Positions 7,878 to 16,110 of a stretch of DNA of 48,541 nucleotides are shown piece by piece; within the stretch, counting starts at the first letter, position 1; every line of letters starts with the position of its first letter. Below the pieces are notes generated by a model that saw only the letters and a list, made by a program, of their open reading frames with translations, was not told where the DNA came from and did no database searches. The DNA is from JBBDYD01 sp040901865 (GTDB taxonomy: Bacteria; Bacteroidota; Ignavibacteria; UBA10030): contig JBBDYD010000028.1 of assembly GCA_040901865.1 (NCBI GenBank), forward strand, positions 1-48,541, read 5' to 3'. The position numbers and the translations under genes were made by a program.

Positions 7878-10070
7878 CTACCCAACATCCCCCAACTCCC
7901 AAATGTTACGATAATGCTCTTTAAAATGCTCTCGGAGGGCTGAGTTTCCCGGGAGTCGGAGCTCGGGATCCTGATGAATTAATGCGAACGCTTCGTTTCT
8001 CGCAGCTTTGAGTATCTCGGCATCCTCCAACAGGTCTGCAATCCTGAATGCCGGTAATCCGCTTTGTCGTGTCCCAAGAAACTCCCCTGGGCCTCTGAGT
8101 CTCAAATCGACCTCGGCAATCTTGAACCCATCGTTGGTTTCTACCATAGTCTCAAGCCGGGTCGTCGCCTGACGCTCCTCCTGTTCGATCTCAACCGGGT
8201 CCCTCTTCCGTTTCCCCTCATGAAACCAGGCATAGTTCGCAATAAGGATGCAGTACGACTGATCCGCCCCGCGGCCCACCCTTCCCCGCAACTGATGGAG
8301 CTGTGACAACCCGAATCGCTCGGCGTTCTCAATGACCATCACCGTTGCATTCGGCACATCGATACCAACTTCAATCACGGTCGTGGCAACCAGAATATCC
8401 AGCTCCCGGTCTTTGAATTGCTTCATGACTGCATCTTTCTCCTCCGTTTTCATCCTGCCATGAAGCAACCCCAGTCGCAGGTCCGAAAAGTGATGAGAAC
8501 TCAGAACCTCGAACTCCTTTGTGGCTGCCTTTAAGTCGATCTTCTCCGATTCTTCAACCAATGGAAACACGATATACGCCTGGCGGCCGTTCTTAATCTC
8601 CTGCTTGAGAAAGCTGTACACCTTGTCCTTTTGATGCTCCAGCCGAATCGCCGTCTTGATCGGCTTTCGATGGGCGGGCATTTCATCGATAACCGATACG
8701 TCGAGATCACCATGAATTGTCATTGCCAGGGTGCGCGGAATGGGCGTGGCGGTCATTACAAGCACATCCGAGTTAGCCCCCTTTTCCTTCAACGAAGCCC
8801 TTTGAACAACTCCGAACCTGTGCTGTTCGTCGATCACCACGAGGCCGAGCTGGCTGAATTCCACCTGTTTTTCCAGTAATGCATGCGTTCCCACGATGAT
8901 CTGCCCATGTCCGCTCCTGACGTCTTCCAGGATGTCTTCGCGCAACTTCTTCCTCTGCCCCCCAATCAAAAGCCGGATCGATACGGGCATACCCTGGAGA
9001 AACGAAGACAGCGTTCGGTAGTGCTGGTCTGCCAGGATCTCGGTTGGGGCCATGAAGGCGGACTGATACCCGTTGTCGACGGCGATCAACATGGCCATCA
9101 GAGCAACGATCGTCTTGCCGCTCCCGACGTCTCCCTGAAGGAGTCGGTTCATGGGCTCGGTTCGCCGCATATCGTCAGCGATTTCACGCATGACTCTTTT
9201 TTGTGCTCCCGTAAGCGGAAATGGCAGGGAATCCACAAGCTGGCGAGCAAGCGCACTCTCCACTTTGTAGGAAATCCCCTTGACAACGTCGCGGTTGTGG
9301 TGGCGCCGAATGGCAAGCATCAGCTCCAGAAAAAACAGCTCGTCAAATTTCAACCGCCGCCGGGCTTCTTCGAGCTTCCCGGGATCTGGAGGAAAATGAA
9401 CGCTTTGCAGGGCCGTGGGCAAATCGACGAGGTTCTCTTTTGAGCGGATCGAAGACGGGAGGATCTCAGGCACATCCTTCGCATGGCTCTTCAGCGCATT
9501 CCGAATGATCCTCCGGAATCCCCGGCTGTCAAGTCCCGCTCTCGCGAGATCGGCTCCTGACGGATAATTGGGAATCAGGGCGCCCGTATTTACCATGTTC
9601 CCCCAATCGGGCTCGTCTTCTTCCTCCGCTCCTCTTAAGCGGTCGAACTCAGGGTGAACGAACTGAGGTCGTCCGAGCTTGTCCAGGGTTGGAATGGCGG
9701 ATACGGCAATCATCTCCCCCACTTCAAACGCGTCCTTGTACCATTGAACGCCTTCGAACCAGACGCATTGCACGAACCCGGTATCATCGCGGAGCGTCAG
9801 GAAGAAGATCACCCGACGGGACTGCCTCGATCGCTTTGCTTCCTGGCGAAACACGTTTCCAATAATCGTCACCGGTTGTCCCGCACGCATGTGGTTTCGA
9901 AGCTGGGCGATGGGGATGATCGTCCTGCGGTCAATATACCCCCGCGGGAAGTAGTACAGAAGGTCCCCGATTGTGGAAATTCCCGCCGACTGAAGGGTCG
10001 CCGCACGCTTGGGTCCGACGCTCTTCACATATTGTAGATCGGAACCGCGGGATTTTGCAGGGATAGTCAA
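7878..10070 (-). CDS. recG: ATP-dependent DNA helicase RecG
   Basis: A 730-residue superfamily 2 helicase that remodels stalled replication forks and branch-migrates Holliday junctions. A helix-hairpin-helix-like start (YVKSVGPKRAATL) and wedge OB domain (about 65-140) precede the helicase core: Walker A GDVGSGKT (313-320), DEQH box (414-417), TATPIPRTLAM, GLLHGRM, TTVIEVGIDVPNAT and QLRGRVGRG. The C-terminal part carries GPGEFLGTRQSG, typical of RecG. Slightly longer than many RecG proteins but complete. The start is TTG at 10070, 10 bases after the UPF0173 stop, so the two are co-transcribed. Downstream lies composite repeat copy 1. Confidence 0.97.
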   Translation of the reverse strand: MTIPAKSRGSDLQYVKSVGPKRAATLQSAGISTIGDLLYYFPRGYIDRRTIIPIAQLRNHMRAGQPVTIIGNVFRQEAKRSRQSRRVIFFLTLRDDTGFVQCVWFEGVQWYKDAFEVGEMIAVSAIPTLDKLGRPQFVHPEFDRLRGAEEEDEPDWGNMVNTGALIPNYPSGADLARAGLDSRGFRRIIRNALKSHAKDVPEILPSSIRSKENLVDLPTALQSVHFPPDPGKLEEARRRLKFDELFFLELMLAIRRHHNRDVVKGISYKVESALARQLVDSLPFPLTGAQKRVMREIADDMRRTEPMNRLLQGDVGSGKTIVALMAMLIAVDNGYQSAFMAPTEILADQHYRTLSSFLQGMPVSIRLLIGGQRKKLREDILEDVRSGHGQIIVGTHALLEKQVEFSQLGLVVIDEQHRFGVVQRASLKEKGANSDVLVMTATPIPRTLAMTIHGDLDVSVIDEMPAHRKPIKTAIRLEHQKDKVYSFLKQEIKNGRQAYIVFPLVEESEKIDLKAATKEFEVLSSHHFSDLRLGLLHGRMKTEEKDAVMKQFKDRELDILVATTVIEVGIDVPNATVMVIENAERFGLSQLHQLRGRVGRGADQSYCILIANYAWFHEGKRKRDPVEIEQEERQATTRLETMVETNDGFKIAEVDLRLRGPGEFLGTRQSGLPAFRIADLLEDAEILKAARNEAFALIHQDPELRLPGNSALREHFKEHYRNIWELGDVG

Positions 10071-10080
10071 TCGAGGTCTT

Positions 10081-10797
10081 TCAGAGATTCTGAGAAACTC
10101 CGGGGGTGAGGATCCTAAGCCTGTCCTTCAGCGGTTCCGGCAATTGTTCCTTCAATTGTTCCGGCGTCCCCGTCAGGGCTGGGACTGTTCCGTAGTGCAT
10201 TCCGATGATGAACTTCGGATTGATCAGGGTGCAGGCATGTGCTGCGTCGCGCGGACCCATGGTATAATAGTCTCCGATGGGAATCAGTGCAAGGTCGGGA
10301 CGATGGACCGATCCGATTAACTGCATGTCACCAAAGAGGGACGTGTCACCAGCGTGATATACGGTGAACCCGTTTTCGAATCGAATCACGTATCCGGCCG
10401 CGATGCCTCCAGGAAGTGGCGGATCCACTATGTCCAGTGAACTGCTGTGCCGGGCATCGGTCATTGTCACGCGGATGCCATGGACTTCCGCGCTTCCCCC
10501 CATATTAATGCCATGTACGGACTTCACGCCTTTCGATTTGAGGAACAACGCGATTTCATGGATGCAGACAACTGCCGCCCCGGTCCGCTTCGCAATCTCT
10601 TCAGTATTCCCGAGATGATCGTCATGACCATGAGTGACACAAATGATATGCACGTTTTGGATCTGAGTGGCTCCGGCTGGGGCTTTTGGATTATCGAGCC
10701 ACGGATCAACCAGAACGCGTTTTCCCGCGACGGATTCGAGAAGAAACGCCGAATGGCCGAACCACGTGACCGTCAGGCCTGTTGCGTACTCTTTCAT
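10081..10797 (-). CDS. UPF0173 metal-dependent hydrolase (metallo-beta-lactamase fold)
   Basis: A 238-residue protein of the UPF0173/YtkL family. It begins MKEYATGLTVTWFGHSAFLL, has DPWLDNP near residue 30 and the metal motif THGHDDHLGN, then DARHSSS, HAGDTSLFGD and the late GMHYGT. I chose the ATG at 10797 because AAGAGGTG lies just upstream and the family begins there; a longer GTG-initiated reading to 10914 runs through a palindromic repeat and lacks family similarity. The fold binds two metal ions and hydrolyses esters, amides or phosphodiesters; the physiological substrate of this family is not known. First gene of an operon with recG. Confidence 0.9.
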   Translation of the reverse strand: MKEYATGLTVTWFGHSAFLLESVAGKRVLVDPWLDNPKAPAGATQIQNVHIICVTHGHDDHLGNTEEIAKRTGAAVVCIHEIALFLKSKGVKSVHGINMGGSAEVHGIRVTMTDARHSSSLDIVDPPLPGGIAAGYVIRFENGFTVYHAGDTSLFGDMQLIGSVHRPDLALIPIGDYYTMGPRDAAHACTLINPKFIIGMHYGTVPALTGTPEQLKEQLPEPLKDRLRILTPGVSQNL

Positions 10798-10865
10798 TGT
10801 GGCACCTCTTATGGAAATACCGAGTAGTGTTTCAGTTTCAAGCCGGAAGTCTCGCTGGTGGAGGC

Positions 10866-10975
10866 AAACCGTTGAAACGGTTTCCAGGAAGTCTGTCATG
10901 ACTGTTACACCCACAACTTAAGTTGTGGGTAGTAACCCCGCCCTTTACTTCCATGACAAGTCGTTTCAACGACTT
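10866..10975. repeat. Cluster of three perfect-arm palindromes (REP-like)
   Basis: Three short palindromes in 110 bases: AAACCGTT/AACGGTTT (10866-10883), an 11-base-arm palindrome with no loop centred on CTTAAG (10909-10930), and AAGTCGTT/AACGACTT (10958-10975). Outer ones are bordered by GGAAGTC/GACTTCC. This lies between two minus-strand genes, upstream of the UPF0173 gene. The symmetry suggests a REP or miniature mobile element; no transposase is in the window. Confidence 0.65.
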
Positions 10976-11020
10976 CCTTCCAACAGCACTACGAAAAGGG
11001 AGACTGAAACACCAAATACG

Positions 11021-11473
11021 CTATTGTCTGGCGGTGTGCCCGGTTTGAAGAAGCACAATGCCAACGATGATTGCCGCAAGTCCAAGTCCCAGCCTTAGAT
11101 CCATTTGTTGGTCTCCCCTGAATATACCGAACAGCGTTCCGGTAAGCGGGGAAAAAGCGAACGCGAGAGCGAGAGTGACACCGAGATTTTCAGATTGGCT
11201 GAGTGAAGTGTAAAAGCTCCACATTCCGAGACTTCCTGCGACAACCCCGCCGCCAAGAATGATCATCAGCCATGCGTTTGTATTCCCCGTGATCGCAAGG
11301 CCCTTCCAGGCCGGTATTGAGATCAGGCCCAGCACCACCAGGGCAACAGCAGTCCTGAGAGTGATGCCCGCAATCGGGGGAAGGCCAATCGCCCGCAGCC
11401 CGGCTTTTTCGAAGTACCCGCCGATGCCCCAGGCAATTCCCGCAAGAATGGCGAACAGAACATAGGATTTCAT
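11021..11473 (-). CDS. EamA-family membrane protein, single-domain
   Basis: A 150-residue protein made of one EamA (drug/metabolite transporter) domain of about five helices: MKSYVLFAILAGIAWGIGGYFEKAGL, a second helix from ITLRTAVALVVLGLI, LMIILGGGVVAGSLGMWSFYTSL, LALAFAFSPLTGTLFGIF and LGLAAIIVGIVLL. Most EamA carriers have two such domains (about 300 residues); half-size versions of this kind must dimerise. The GWxxxPxFxKxG-like start of the family is seen as GIGGYFEKAGL. Substrate unknown. Composite repeat copy 2 lies immediately upstream and the REP-like palindromes lie downstream. Confidence 0.8.
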   Translation of the reverse strand: MKSYVLFAILAGIAWGIGGYFEKAGLRAIGLPPIAGITLRTAVALVVLGLISIPAWKGLAITGNTNAWLMIILGGGVVAGSLGMWSFYTSLSQSENLGVTLALAFAFSPLTGTLFGIFRGDQQMDLRLGLGLAAIIVGIVLLQTGHTARQ

Positions 11474-11526
11474 GAAGAGCTCCCGGAGTCGAGGTGGAAT
11501 GGTTCAATTCAAAATACGAATGAATG

Positions 11527-11757
11527 GAGTAAGAAGGAAGAGTGGAAGAGGGTAAGAGGGTAAGAGGGAAAGAGGGAAAGAGTGTAAGAGGGAAAGAGGG
11601 GAAGTGGGGTTTAAGGTTCGAGGTTCGAAGTGCGAGGTTCGAAGTTTCGTCTATGAAACCCCGGGGACAACAACCTGAAACCTTAAACCCGAAACCTTGA
11701 ACCTAATAACCTAATAACCAATAACTAATACCTAATAACCAATAACTAATACCTAAT
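11527..11757. repeat. Composite heptamer repeat element, copy 2 (inverted)
   Basis: Octamer units GGGTAAGA/GGGAAAGA (about 11535-11597), a GAGGTTCGAAG heptamer tract (11614-11648), a hairpin GTTTCG/TGAAAC (11644-11659, one G-T wobble), facing AACCTTGAACC units, then CTAATAACCAATAACTAATAC 7-base-based units to 11757. It is the reverse complement of the element at 7663-7871, module by module. The 348-base space 11474-11821 holds only this and a terminator. Confidence 0.85.
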
Positions 11758-11766
11758 CAAAAAACA

Positions 11767-11797
11767 CGCCGGGGCCCTTTACCAGCGACCACCGGCG
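11767..11797 (-). terminator. Probable intrinsic terminator of the response regulator gene
   Basis: Read on the minus strand, CGCCGG (11797-11792) pairs with CCGGCG (11772-11767) around a 19-base loop, followed by TGTTTTTT (11766-11759). The loop is longer than usual. Confidence 0.5.
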
Positions 11798-11821
11798 CTC
11801 TGGGAGGTAGGCCCTTCGGCC

Positions 11822-12181
11822 TTAGAGTATCTCTTTGACCAGCTTCACCAGGTCATCGACATCGAACGGTTTCGTCATATACCCTGCCGCGCCAAGTTCA
11901 TGTGCGCGCTTATGACTGATGGGATCGTCCAAGGCTGTGAGACAGATAAACGGGATCTCCGCGTCGCGCTTCGTCGAACGGATGCTCTCAAGCATGGTGA
12001 AACCGTCAATCGAATCGAGCCTGATGTCTGATATGATCAGATCGGGCCTGAACTCGGGGAGTTGCTCAAGCGCTTCTTCGGCTGATGTGGATTTGCGGAC
12101 TACGAACCCTTCGTCCTGAAGTACTGACTCAAGAACGTTGACAAGCATTTCCTCATCTTCCACCAGAAGGATTTGTTTCAT
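11822..12181 (-). CDS. Stand-alone response regulator receiver protein (CheY-like)
   Basis: A 119-residue receiver domain with no output domain. The acidic pair is VEDEE (8-11), the phosphoacceptor Asp52 (IISDIRLD), Thr82 (CLTALDD) and Lys104 (YMTKPFD). Such proteins relay phosphate from a histidine kinase to another protein or act by protein contact. No kinase is adjacent; the hybrid kinase at 40208 is far away. It probably forms its own transcript: a hairpin/T-run follows it and heptamer repeats lie upstream. The start is ATG at 12181 with no clear Shine-Dalgarno. Confidence 0.92.
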   Translation of the reverse strand: MKQILLVEDEEMLVNVLESVLQDEGFVVRKSTSAEEALEQLPEFRPDLIISDIRLDSIDGFTMLESIRSTKRDAEIPFICLTALDDPISHKRAHELGAAGYMTKPFDVDDLVKLVKEIL

Positions 12182-12282
12182 GGGAGGAACCCTCTGTGGT
12201 TGAGAAATTCTACGAATACGACTTTACGTCACGCCAATGTAGAAGAGATGAGGTTAGAGGGGTATGACAGGGGACACAAAAG

Positions 12283-12345
12283 ATGGAAGATGGGATATGG
12301 AAGATGGAAGATGGGAGATGGAGAATGGATGATGGAAAATGGAAG
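12283..12345. repeat. Heptamer array ATGGNNN x 9
   Basis: Nine consecutive in-register units, each starting ATGG: ATGGAAG, ATGGGAT, ATGGAAG, ATGGAAG, ATGGGAG, ATGGAGA, ATGGATG, ATGGAAA, ATGGAAG. The first four bases are constant while the last three vary. A separate palindrome, GTCCGCC/GGCGGAC around GCA, follows at 12356-12372. Confidence 0.85.
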
Positions 12346-12422
12346 CTTGCCCTGAGTCCGCCGCAGGCGGACGAAGGGATGGAAGATGGGTATGAAGAAC
12401 TGAGGACTTGAATTTGCCCATT

Positions 12423-14066
12423 TCAGGGTTTTTTGTGGATTATTCTCCCACCGAGAATTGTCATTTCAACCTGGACTTTTTCGATCTGAATAGGATTTAT
12501 TGTCAATATGTCTTCTGAAAGGACCACAAAATCGGCCAATTTACCCGGAGAGATTGAACCTTTCTCGTGTTCTTCGAAAGCGGCATAAGCATTCTCAATA
12601 GTATAGGCCCTGATCGCCTCTTCCACGGTGACCTTTTGCTCGGGAAACCAGCCGCCGGGATTCGCTCCGTCAGTGGTCCTACGCGCAACCGCGGCATAGA
12701 TGCCAAGAAGCGGACTTAGCGGCGCGACGGTCCAATCACTCCCAAACGTCATGCGCACGTTGTTCCTCAAAAACGACCGGAATGGATAAGTGGTTTTGGA
12801 TCGCTCCCGCCCTATGCGTTTCTCCGCCCATCGGCCGTCATCAATGGCGTGAAACGGTTGAACCGAGGCGATCACGCCAAGTTCTGCAAATCGCCTGAAG
12901 TCCTTCGGATGAATATGCTGAGCATGCTCGATCCGAAACCGCCTGTCCCAAGCCGGATTCTCCCTGATGATCCTGGCAAACAGATCGAGGATTCTGCTGT
13001 TGGCGCTGTCCCCGATGGCATGGATCGAAAGTTGCAAATGAGCTTTGTCTGCGCCTAATGCCCATCGTTCAAGCCGGCCGTCGAGCAGAATGTCGCTTGG
13101 CAAGCCCTTTGTGCCCGGGTCAGATGTAAAGGGATCGAAGAAGAGCGCGGTGGAGGAACCAAGCGACCCGTCGGCGAATGCTTTAAGCGAACCCACACGA
13201 ACCCATTGATCCCCAAACGGAACCCGTATGCCGCTCCGGGAAAGATTCTCCCATTGGCTGAGGGGCAATCGGCAATAGAAGCGTGCTGTCAGTTCACCGT
13301 TGTCGCGCAGGATCTGGTAGGCCCTTAGATCAGATGAAGACGAAATGTCCTGGATGCTCGTAATTCCAAGTTTGCGCGCCTCTGCAAGTGCGAGCCGAAC
13401 CACATCCAGCAGCTCCGCTTCGGTGGCATCCGGGATATGGGCATAGACCAGACTCATCGCCTCGTCTTTCAGGACACCCGTTGGCTCACCGGTCTTTGGG
13501 TCCTTGACGATAGAGCCGCCTGGAGGATCAGGAGTGTCCTTCGTGATTCCTGCGAGCTTCAACACGTGGGTGTTGACAAGCACCATGTGTCCGTCATACC
13601 GACTGACAAACACGGGTGTCGTCGGAGTGAAACCATCGACAAGTTCCTTTGTCGGAAGATTGCCTCCCGGCCAGTTGTCATGGTCCCAATCGCCGCCGGT
13701 GATCCACCGCTTTTGATACTTGACGGCTCTTTCCCTGATGCGCCGGGCAAACTCCTTTTCACTCGTCGCATCACGCAGGTCGACGCTTTGCAGCTGAAAT
13801 CCGCCCGACGAAAAATGCGTGTGGTTGTCGATGAATCCGGGTAGCATTAACCGACCGCCAAGATCGATGACCTGCGTTTGAGAGCTGACCAACACCCGCA
13901 TTTCACTACTTGTTCCCACACCAACGATCCTCTCGCCTTTCAATGCGACCGCTTGAGCAAGTGGCTTTGCCGGATCGACAGTCCATACCTTGGCATTCGT
14001 GAAGACAATATCGGCCGCTTGTGAAAAAGCCAAAACGGGGAAAAGAAGGAGGAAAAGGAGCTTCAT
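12423..14066 (-). CDS. Exported amidohydrolase, YtcJ-like (Amidohydro_3)
   Basis: A 547-residue metal-dependent hydrolase. Residues 1-17 are a signal peptide (MKLLFLLLFPVLAFSQA), which is why I place the start at 14066 and not at the more distant in-frame codon at 14129. The mature protein begins ADIVFTNAKVWTVD, then has the metal motif GFIDNHTHFSSGG, HAIGDSANSRIL, RIEHAQHI and the late GSDWTVAP, closing with the composite beta-domain motif GKLADFVVLSEDI. Relatives hydrolyse N-substituted formamides or other C-N bonds; substrate here is unknown. The signal peptide places it in the periplasm or outer membrane space. Probably monocistronic. Confidence 0.9.
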   Translation of the reverse strand: MKLLFLLLFPVLAFSQAADIVFTNAKVWTVDPAKPLAQAVALKGERIVGVGTSSEMRVLVSSQTQVIDLGGRLMLPGFIDNHTHFSSGGFQLQSVDLRDATSEKEFARRIRERAVKYQKRWITGGDWDHDNWPGGNLPTKELVDGFTPTTPVFVSRYDGHMVLVNTHVLKLAGITKDTPDPPGGSIVKDPKTGEPTGVLKDEAMSLVYAHIPDATEAELLDVVRLALAEARKLGITSIQDISSSSDLRAYQILRDNGELTARFYCRLPLSQWENLSRSGIRVPFGDQWVRVGSLKAFADGSLGSSTALFFDPFTSDPGTKGLPSDILLDGRLERWALGADKAHLQLSIHAIGDSANSRILDLFARIIRENPAWDRRFRIEHAQHIHPKDFRRFAELGVIASVQPFHAIDDGRWAEKRIGRERSKTTYPFRSFLRNNVRMTFGSDWTVAPLSPLLGIYAAVARRTTDGANPGGWFPEQKVTVEEAIRAYTIENAYAAFEEHEKGSISPGKLADFVVLSEDILTINPIQIEKVQVEMTILGGRIIHKKP

Positions 14067-14195
14067 GATATTCGATCCGATCGTCAGTTTATGTTTGTGA
14101 GTATAGAAAACAATTGAGAACTCTTCCACTTTTCTGCTTTGTAGAAATTACAAGTCGCTTTGGGCGGTCAAAATAGCGATATCCGCCTCTAATCC

Positions 14196-14201
14196 TATAA
14201 T
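14196..14201 (+). promoter_or_regulatory. Candidate -10 element (TATAAT)
   Basis: TATAAT about 85 bases before the T9SS-protein start, without a good -35. It is followed by a direct repeat, ATGCGTTTAGAT and ATGCGTTAGGAT, with 15-base period (about 14200-14226). Weak support. Confidence 0.3.
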
Positions 14202-14285
14202 GCGTTTAGATTCAATGCGTTAGGATAGAAGTAAAATCCGCAGATAATTACGTCCCGGCGGTACGATGCGTGCCATTAGTAAGGC

Positions 14286-15017
14286 ATGCAATCAAGGAAA
14301 CACATAGCGCCGTTTCTGATAATCCTCACAGCGACGTTGGGTCTTGCGTTCGGTGCAATGGCAGAAACCACTCTCTCGTTGAAAAAAACCGGTGCTTCGT
14401 CCGTAGAAGTGTATCTCATCAACGATGAGCCGGTTGCTGCGCTCCAGTTTTCATTGTCGGGAGAGGGATTGACCCTCGAGACGATTTCGGCCGGGGTTCG
14501 TGTGAGTAATCAGAATTGGCAATTTTCGTTCTACAAGGTCAATGAACAGACGATCAACGTGATTCTGATCCGGACCGGTCTGACCGCTCTTGAAGCGGGT
14601 CAGGGCGCGGTGGCGACGGTTCAGATTCTGGCCAATGGTTCCGGCAGGATCCTGCTGAACAAGGTCGTGATCGCAAGCCCCGATGCAAAGAGCATCGCAG
14701 CGACGTTGACGAACCTCGAGTGGTCGGAACTCCCCGAGGAAACCGCCACGCTTGGCCAGAATTATCCAAATCCCTTTAATCCTGCAACAACGATTCCCTA
14801 CACGATCGAACGTGAGGGTGCGGTGACGCTGGTTGTTTATGATATAGCAGGAAGAGAAATCAAGCGCGTGGCTGAAGGACAAAAACCCACAGGTTCGTAT
14901 ACAGCGGTGTGGAACGGAGTGGATGAACATGGATTCCAGGTTCCTTCGGGAATCTACCTGGTCCGGTTGCAAGCGGGAACGGATGTTCAAACAAAAAAGA
15001 TGACCCTTACCCGATAA
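14286..15017 (+). CDS. Secreted protein with T9SS-type C-terminal sorting domain
   Basis: A 243-residue exported protein. Residues 1-26 are a signal peptide ending FGAMA. Residues 27-145 form an all-beta domain (TTLSLKKTGASSVEVYLIND...AALQFSLSGEGL) like the cohesin-type modules common in these bacteria. From about 158, NYPNPFNPATTIPYTI, VYDIAGREI, GSYTAVWNG, PSGIYLVRLQAG and KKMTLTR form the FlgD-Ig-like type A sorting domain recognised by the type IX secretion system in Bacteroidota and Ignavibacteria. The protein would cross the outer membrane and be attached or released. Specific role unknown. It is monocistronic with a terminator after the stop. Confidence 0.88.
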   Translation: MQSRKHIAPFLIILTATLGLAFGAMAETTLSLKKTGASSVEVYLINDEPVAALQFSLSGEGLTLETISAGVRVSNQNWQFSFYKVNEQTINVILIRTGLTALEAGQGAVATVQILANGSGRILLNKVVIASPDAKSIAATLTNLEWSELPEETATLGQNYPNPFNPATTIPYTIEREGAVTLVVYDIAGREIKRVAEGQKPTGSYTAVWNGVDEHGFQVPSGIYLVRLQAGTDVQTKKMTLTR

Positions 15018-15043
15018 GACTTTTACCCCTTTCAACAAAAGAC

Positions 15044-15068
15044 CCCGGCTTGTCGTCGGGATTTTTTT
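15044..15068 (+). terminator. Intrinsic terminator of the T9SS-protein gene
   Basis: A 6-base stem CCCGGC/GTCGGG (one wobble) around TTGTC, then A and seven Ts, 26 bases past the stop. Confidence 0.75.
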
Positions 15069-15114
15069 GTTTTTCGAACACGCAATTCCACAAACGCAGT
15101 TGCTGATCAGAAAA

Positions 15115-15132
15115 ACGCCCCTTAAGGGGCGT
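15115..15132 (-). terminator. Intrinsic terminator of the lipoprotein gene
   Basis: A perfect 18-base palindrome, ACGCCCCTTAAGGGGCGT, followed on the minus strand by TTTT, 20 bases past the stop at 15153. On the plus strand no T-run follows. Confidence 0.65.
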
Positions 15133-15152
15133 GGAGAATAACCTCACAACTA

Positions 15153-15896
15153 CTATTCCACAGGAGGGGACTTCTTCTGGGTCAGGAGGATGGCTCCCAG
15201 TCCCAACAATCCCGCTACAACAAGAGCTGTGACAATCTGGTCGTCCGATCCCGCAGAGATCTTTCCGGGCATCATCGGGGGCGTCGGCCGTCTGGGTTTC
15301 CGATACCTGTTCCATCCCAGCGAGTCGACGGAGGCCACTTGAAACTGAAACGTATAGGACCAAACTGAATCCCCAACCTGAACGGGAAGCAGTAAATTCA
15401 CCGTACTGCCCTTGTTGTCAAGCAACCGCTGGCGAATTACGGCGGAATTCCGGTCAGTGGTCGGGAGCAGATCCTTCTCTTTCCACTCATTTCCATCGAA
15501 AGAAACGTTCTCTGCCGGCATGGCCATGTCGACGATATAACCTGACGGAAGGATGGTGGGAACTGCGTTGTCCCGATAATCCGGAATGTAGAGGGTTCTC
15601 GTATTCCGCACGGCGTAATAACGGTCGCGGACTCCGATGGAAACATCATCCCATTTCACTCTCAACGGAACGGATGACCGGTTCCGGAGTTGAAACCTAA
15701 TGGCAGCATCGTCGATCCGGAAGGCGATCCTGATCCGATCATCCTGAAAGATCATTTTGCCGCCGGACGACGGAGAAACAAGCCGGTAGGTATAGCGGTA
15801 TTTATAGCCGAGGGAAGATTGAAGCCGGGAAGCAGCGCTGCATCCGGCCAGGAGCACAACGCCGATGACAGCAATGCAGAAGAGTTTCGAAGTCAT
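15153..15896 (-). CDS. Putative lipoprotein with C-terminal membrane helix
   Basis: A 247-residue protein of unrecognised family. The N-terminus KLFCIAVIGVVLLAGC is a lipoprotein signal with lipobox LAGC. The middle is beta-rich (IRFQLRNRSSVPLRVKWDDVSI suggests an immunoglobulin-like fold). A proline/arginine-rich linker (RKPRRPTPPMMPG) leads to a hydrophobic helix near the end (IVTALVVAGLLGLGAILLTQ). I use the ATG at 15896, which has AGGA 5 bases upstream; a GTG lies four codons earlier. A lipid anchor plus a C-terminal helix is unusual and could tether it at both ends. Function unknown. Confidence 0.75.
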   Translation of the reverse strand: MTSKLFCIAVIGVVLLAGCSAASRLQSSLGYKYRYTYRLVSPSSGGKMIFQDDRIRIAFRIDDAAIRFQLRNRSSVPLRVKWDDVSIGVRDRYYAVRNTRTLYIPDYRDNAVPTILPSGYIVDMAMPAENVSFDGNEWKEKDLLPTTDRNSAVIRQRLLDNKGSTVNLLLPVQVGDSVWSYTFQFQVASVDSLGWNRYRKPRRPTPPMMPGKISAGSDDQIVTALVVAGLLGLGAILLTQKKSPPVE

Positions 15897-16010
15897 GATT
15901 CCTGCCACAAAATGAGTTGCCAGTCCGGGAGCGGTCCATGCGGGAGGTCATGTGAGCTCTTGTTGAGATTACGTCTTTTTTGGTCCAAGTTCCTCAAAGA
16001 AAAGACAACC

Positions 16011-16074
16011 TCTGCGTCTCTACTCTGCAATAAAAAACTATGACAAGCCTTTATCCAACGCAGAGACGCAGAGA
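16011..16074. repeat. Inverted repeat CTCTGCGTCTC / GAGACGCAGAG
   Basis: Perfect 11-base arms at 16011-16021 and 16064-16074 around a 42-base loop, in the gap between pyrG and the lipoprotein gene. It could act as a processing hairpin or weak terminator; no T-run follows. Confidence 0.55.
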
Positions 16075-16110
16075 AATGCAAAGAGAGAGCGCAGAGTGAT
16101 ATTCAAGGGC

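Noticed and set aside
10798..10914. N-terminal extension of the UPF0173 hydrolase
   Set aside because: The added 39 codons cross palindromic repeats, while the ATG at 10797 has AAGAGGTG in front and matches the family start.
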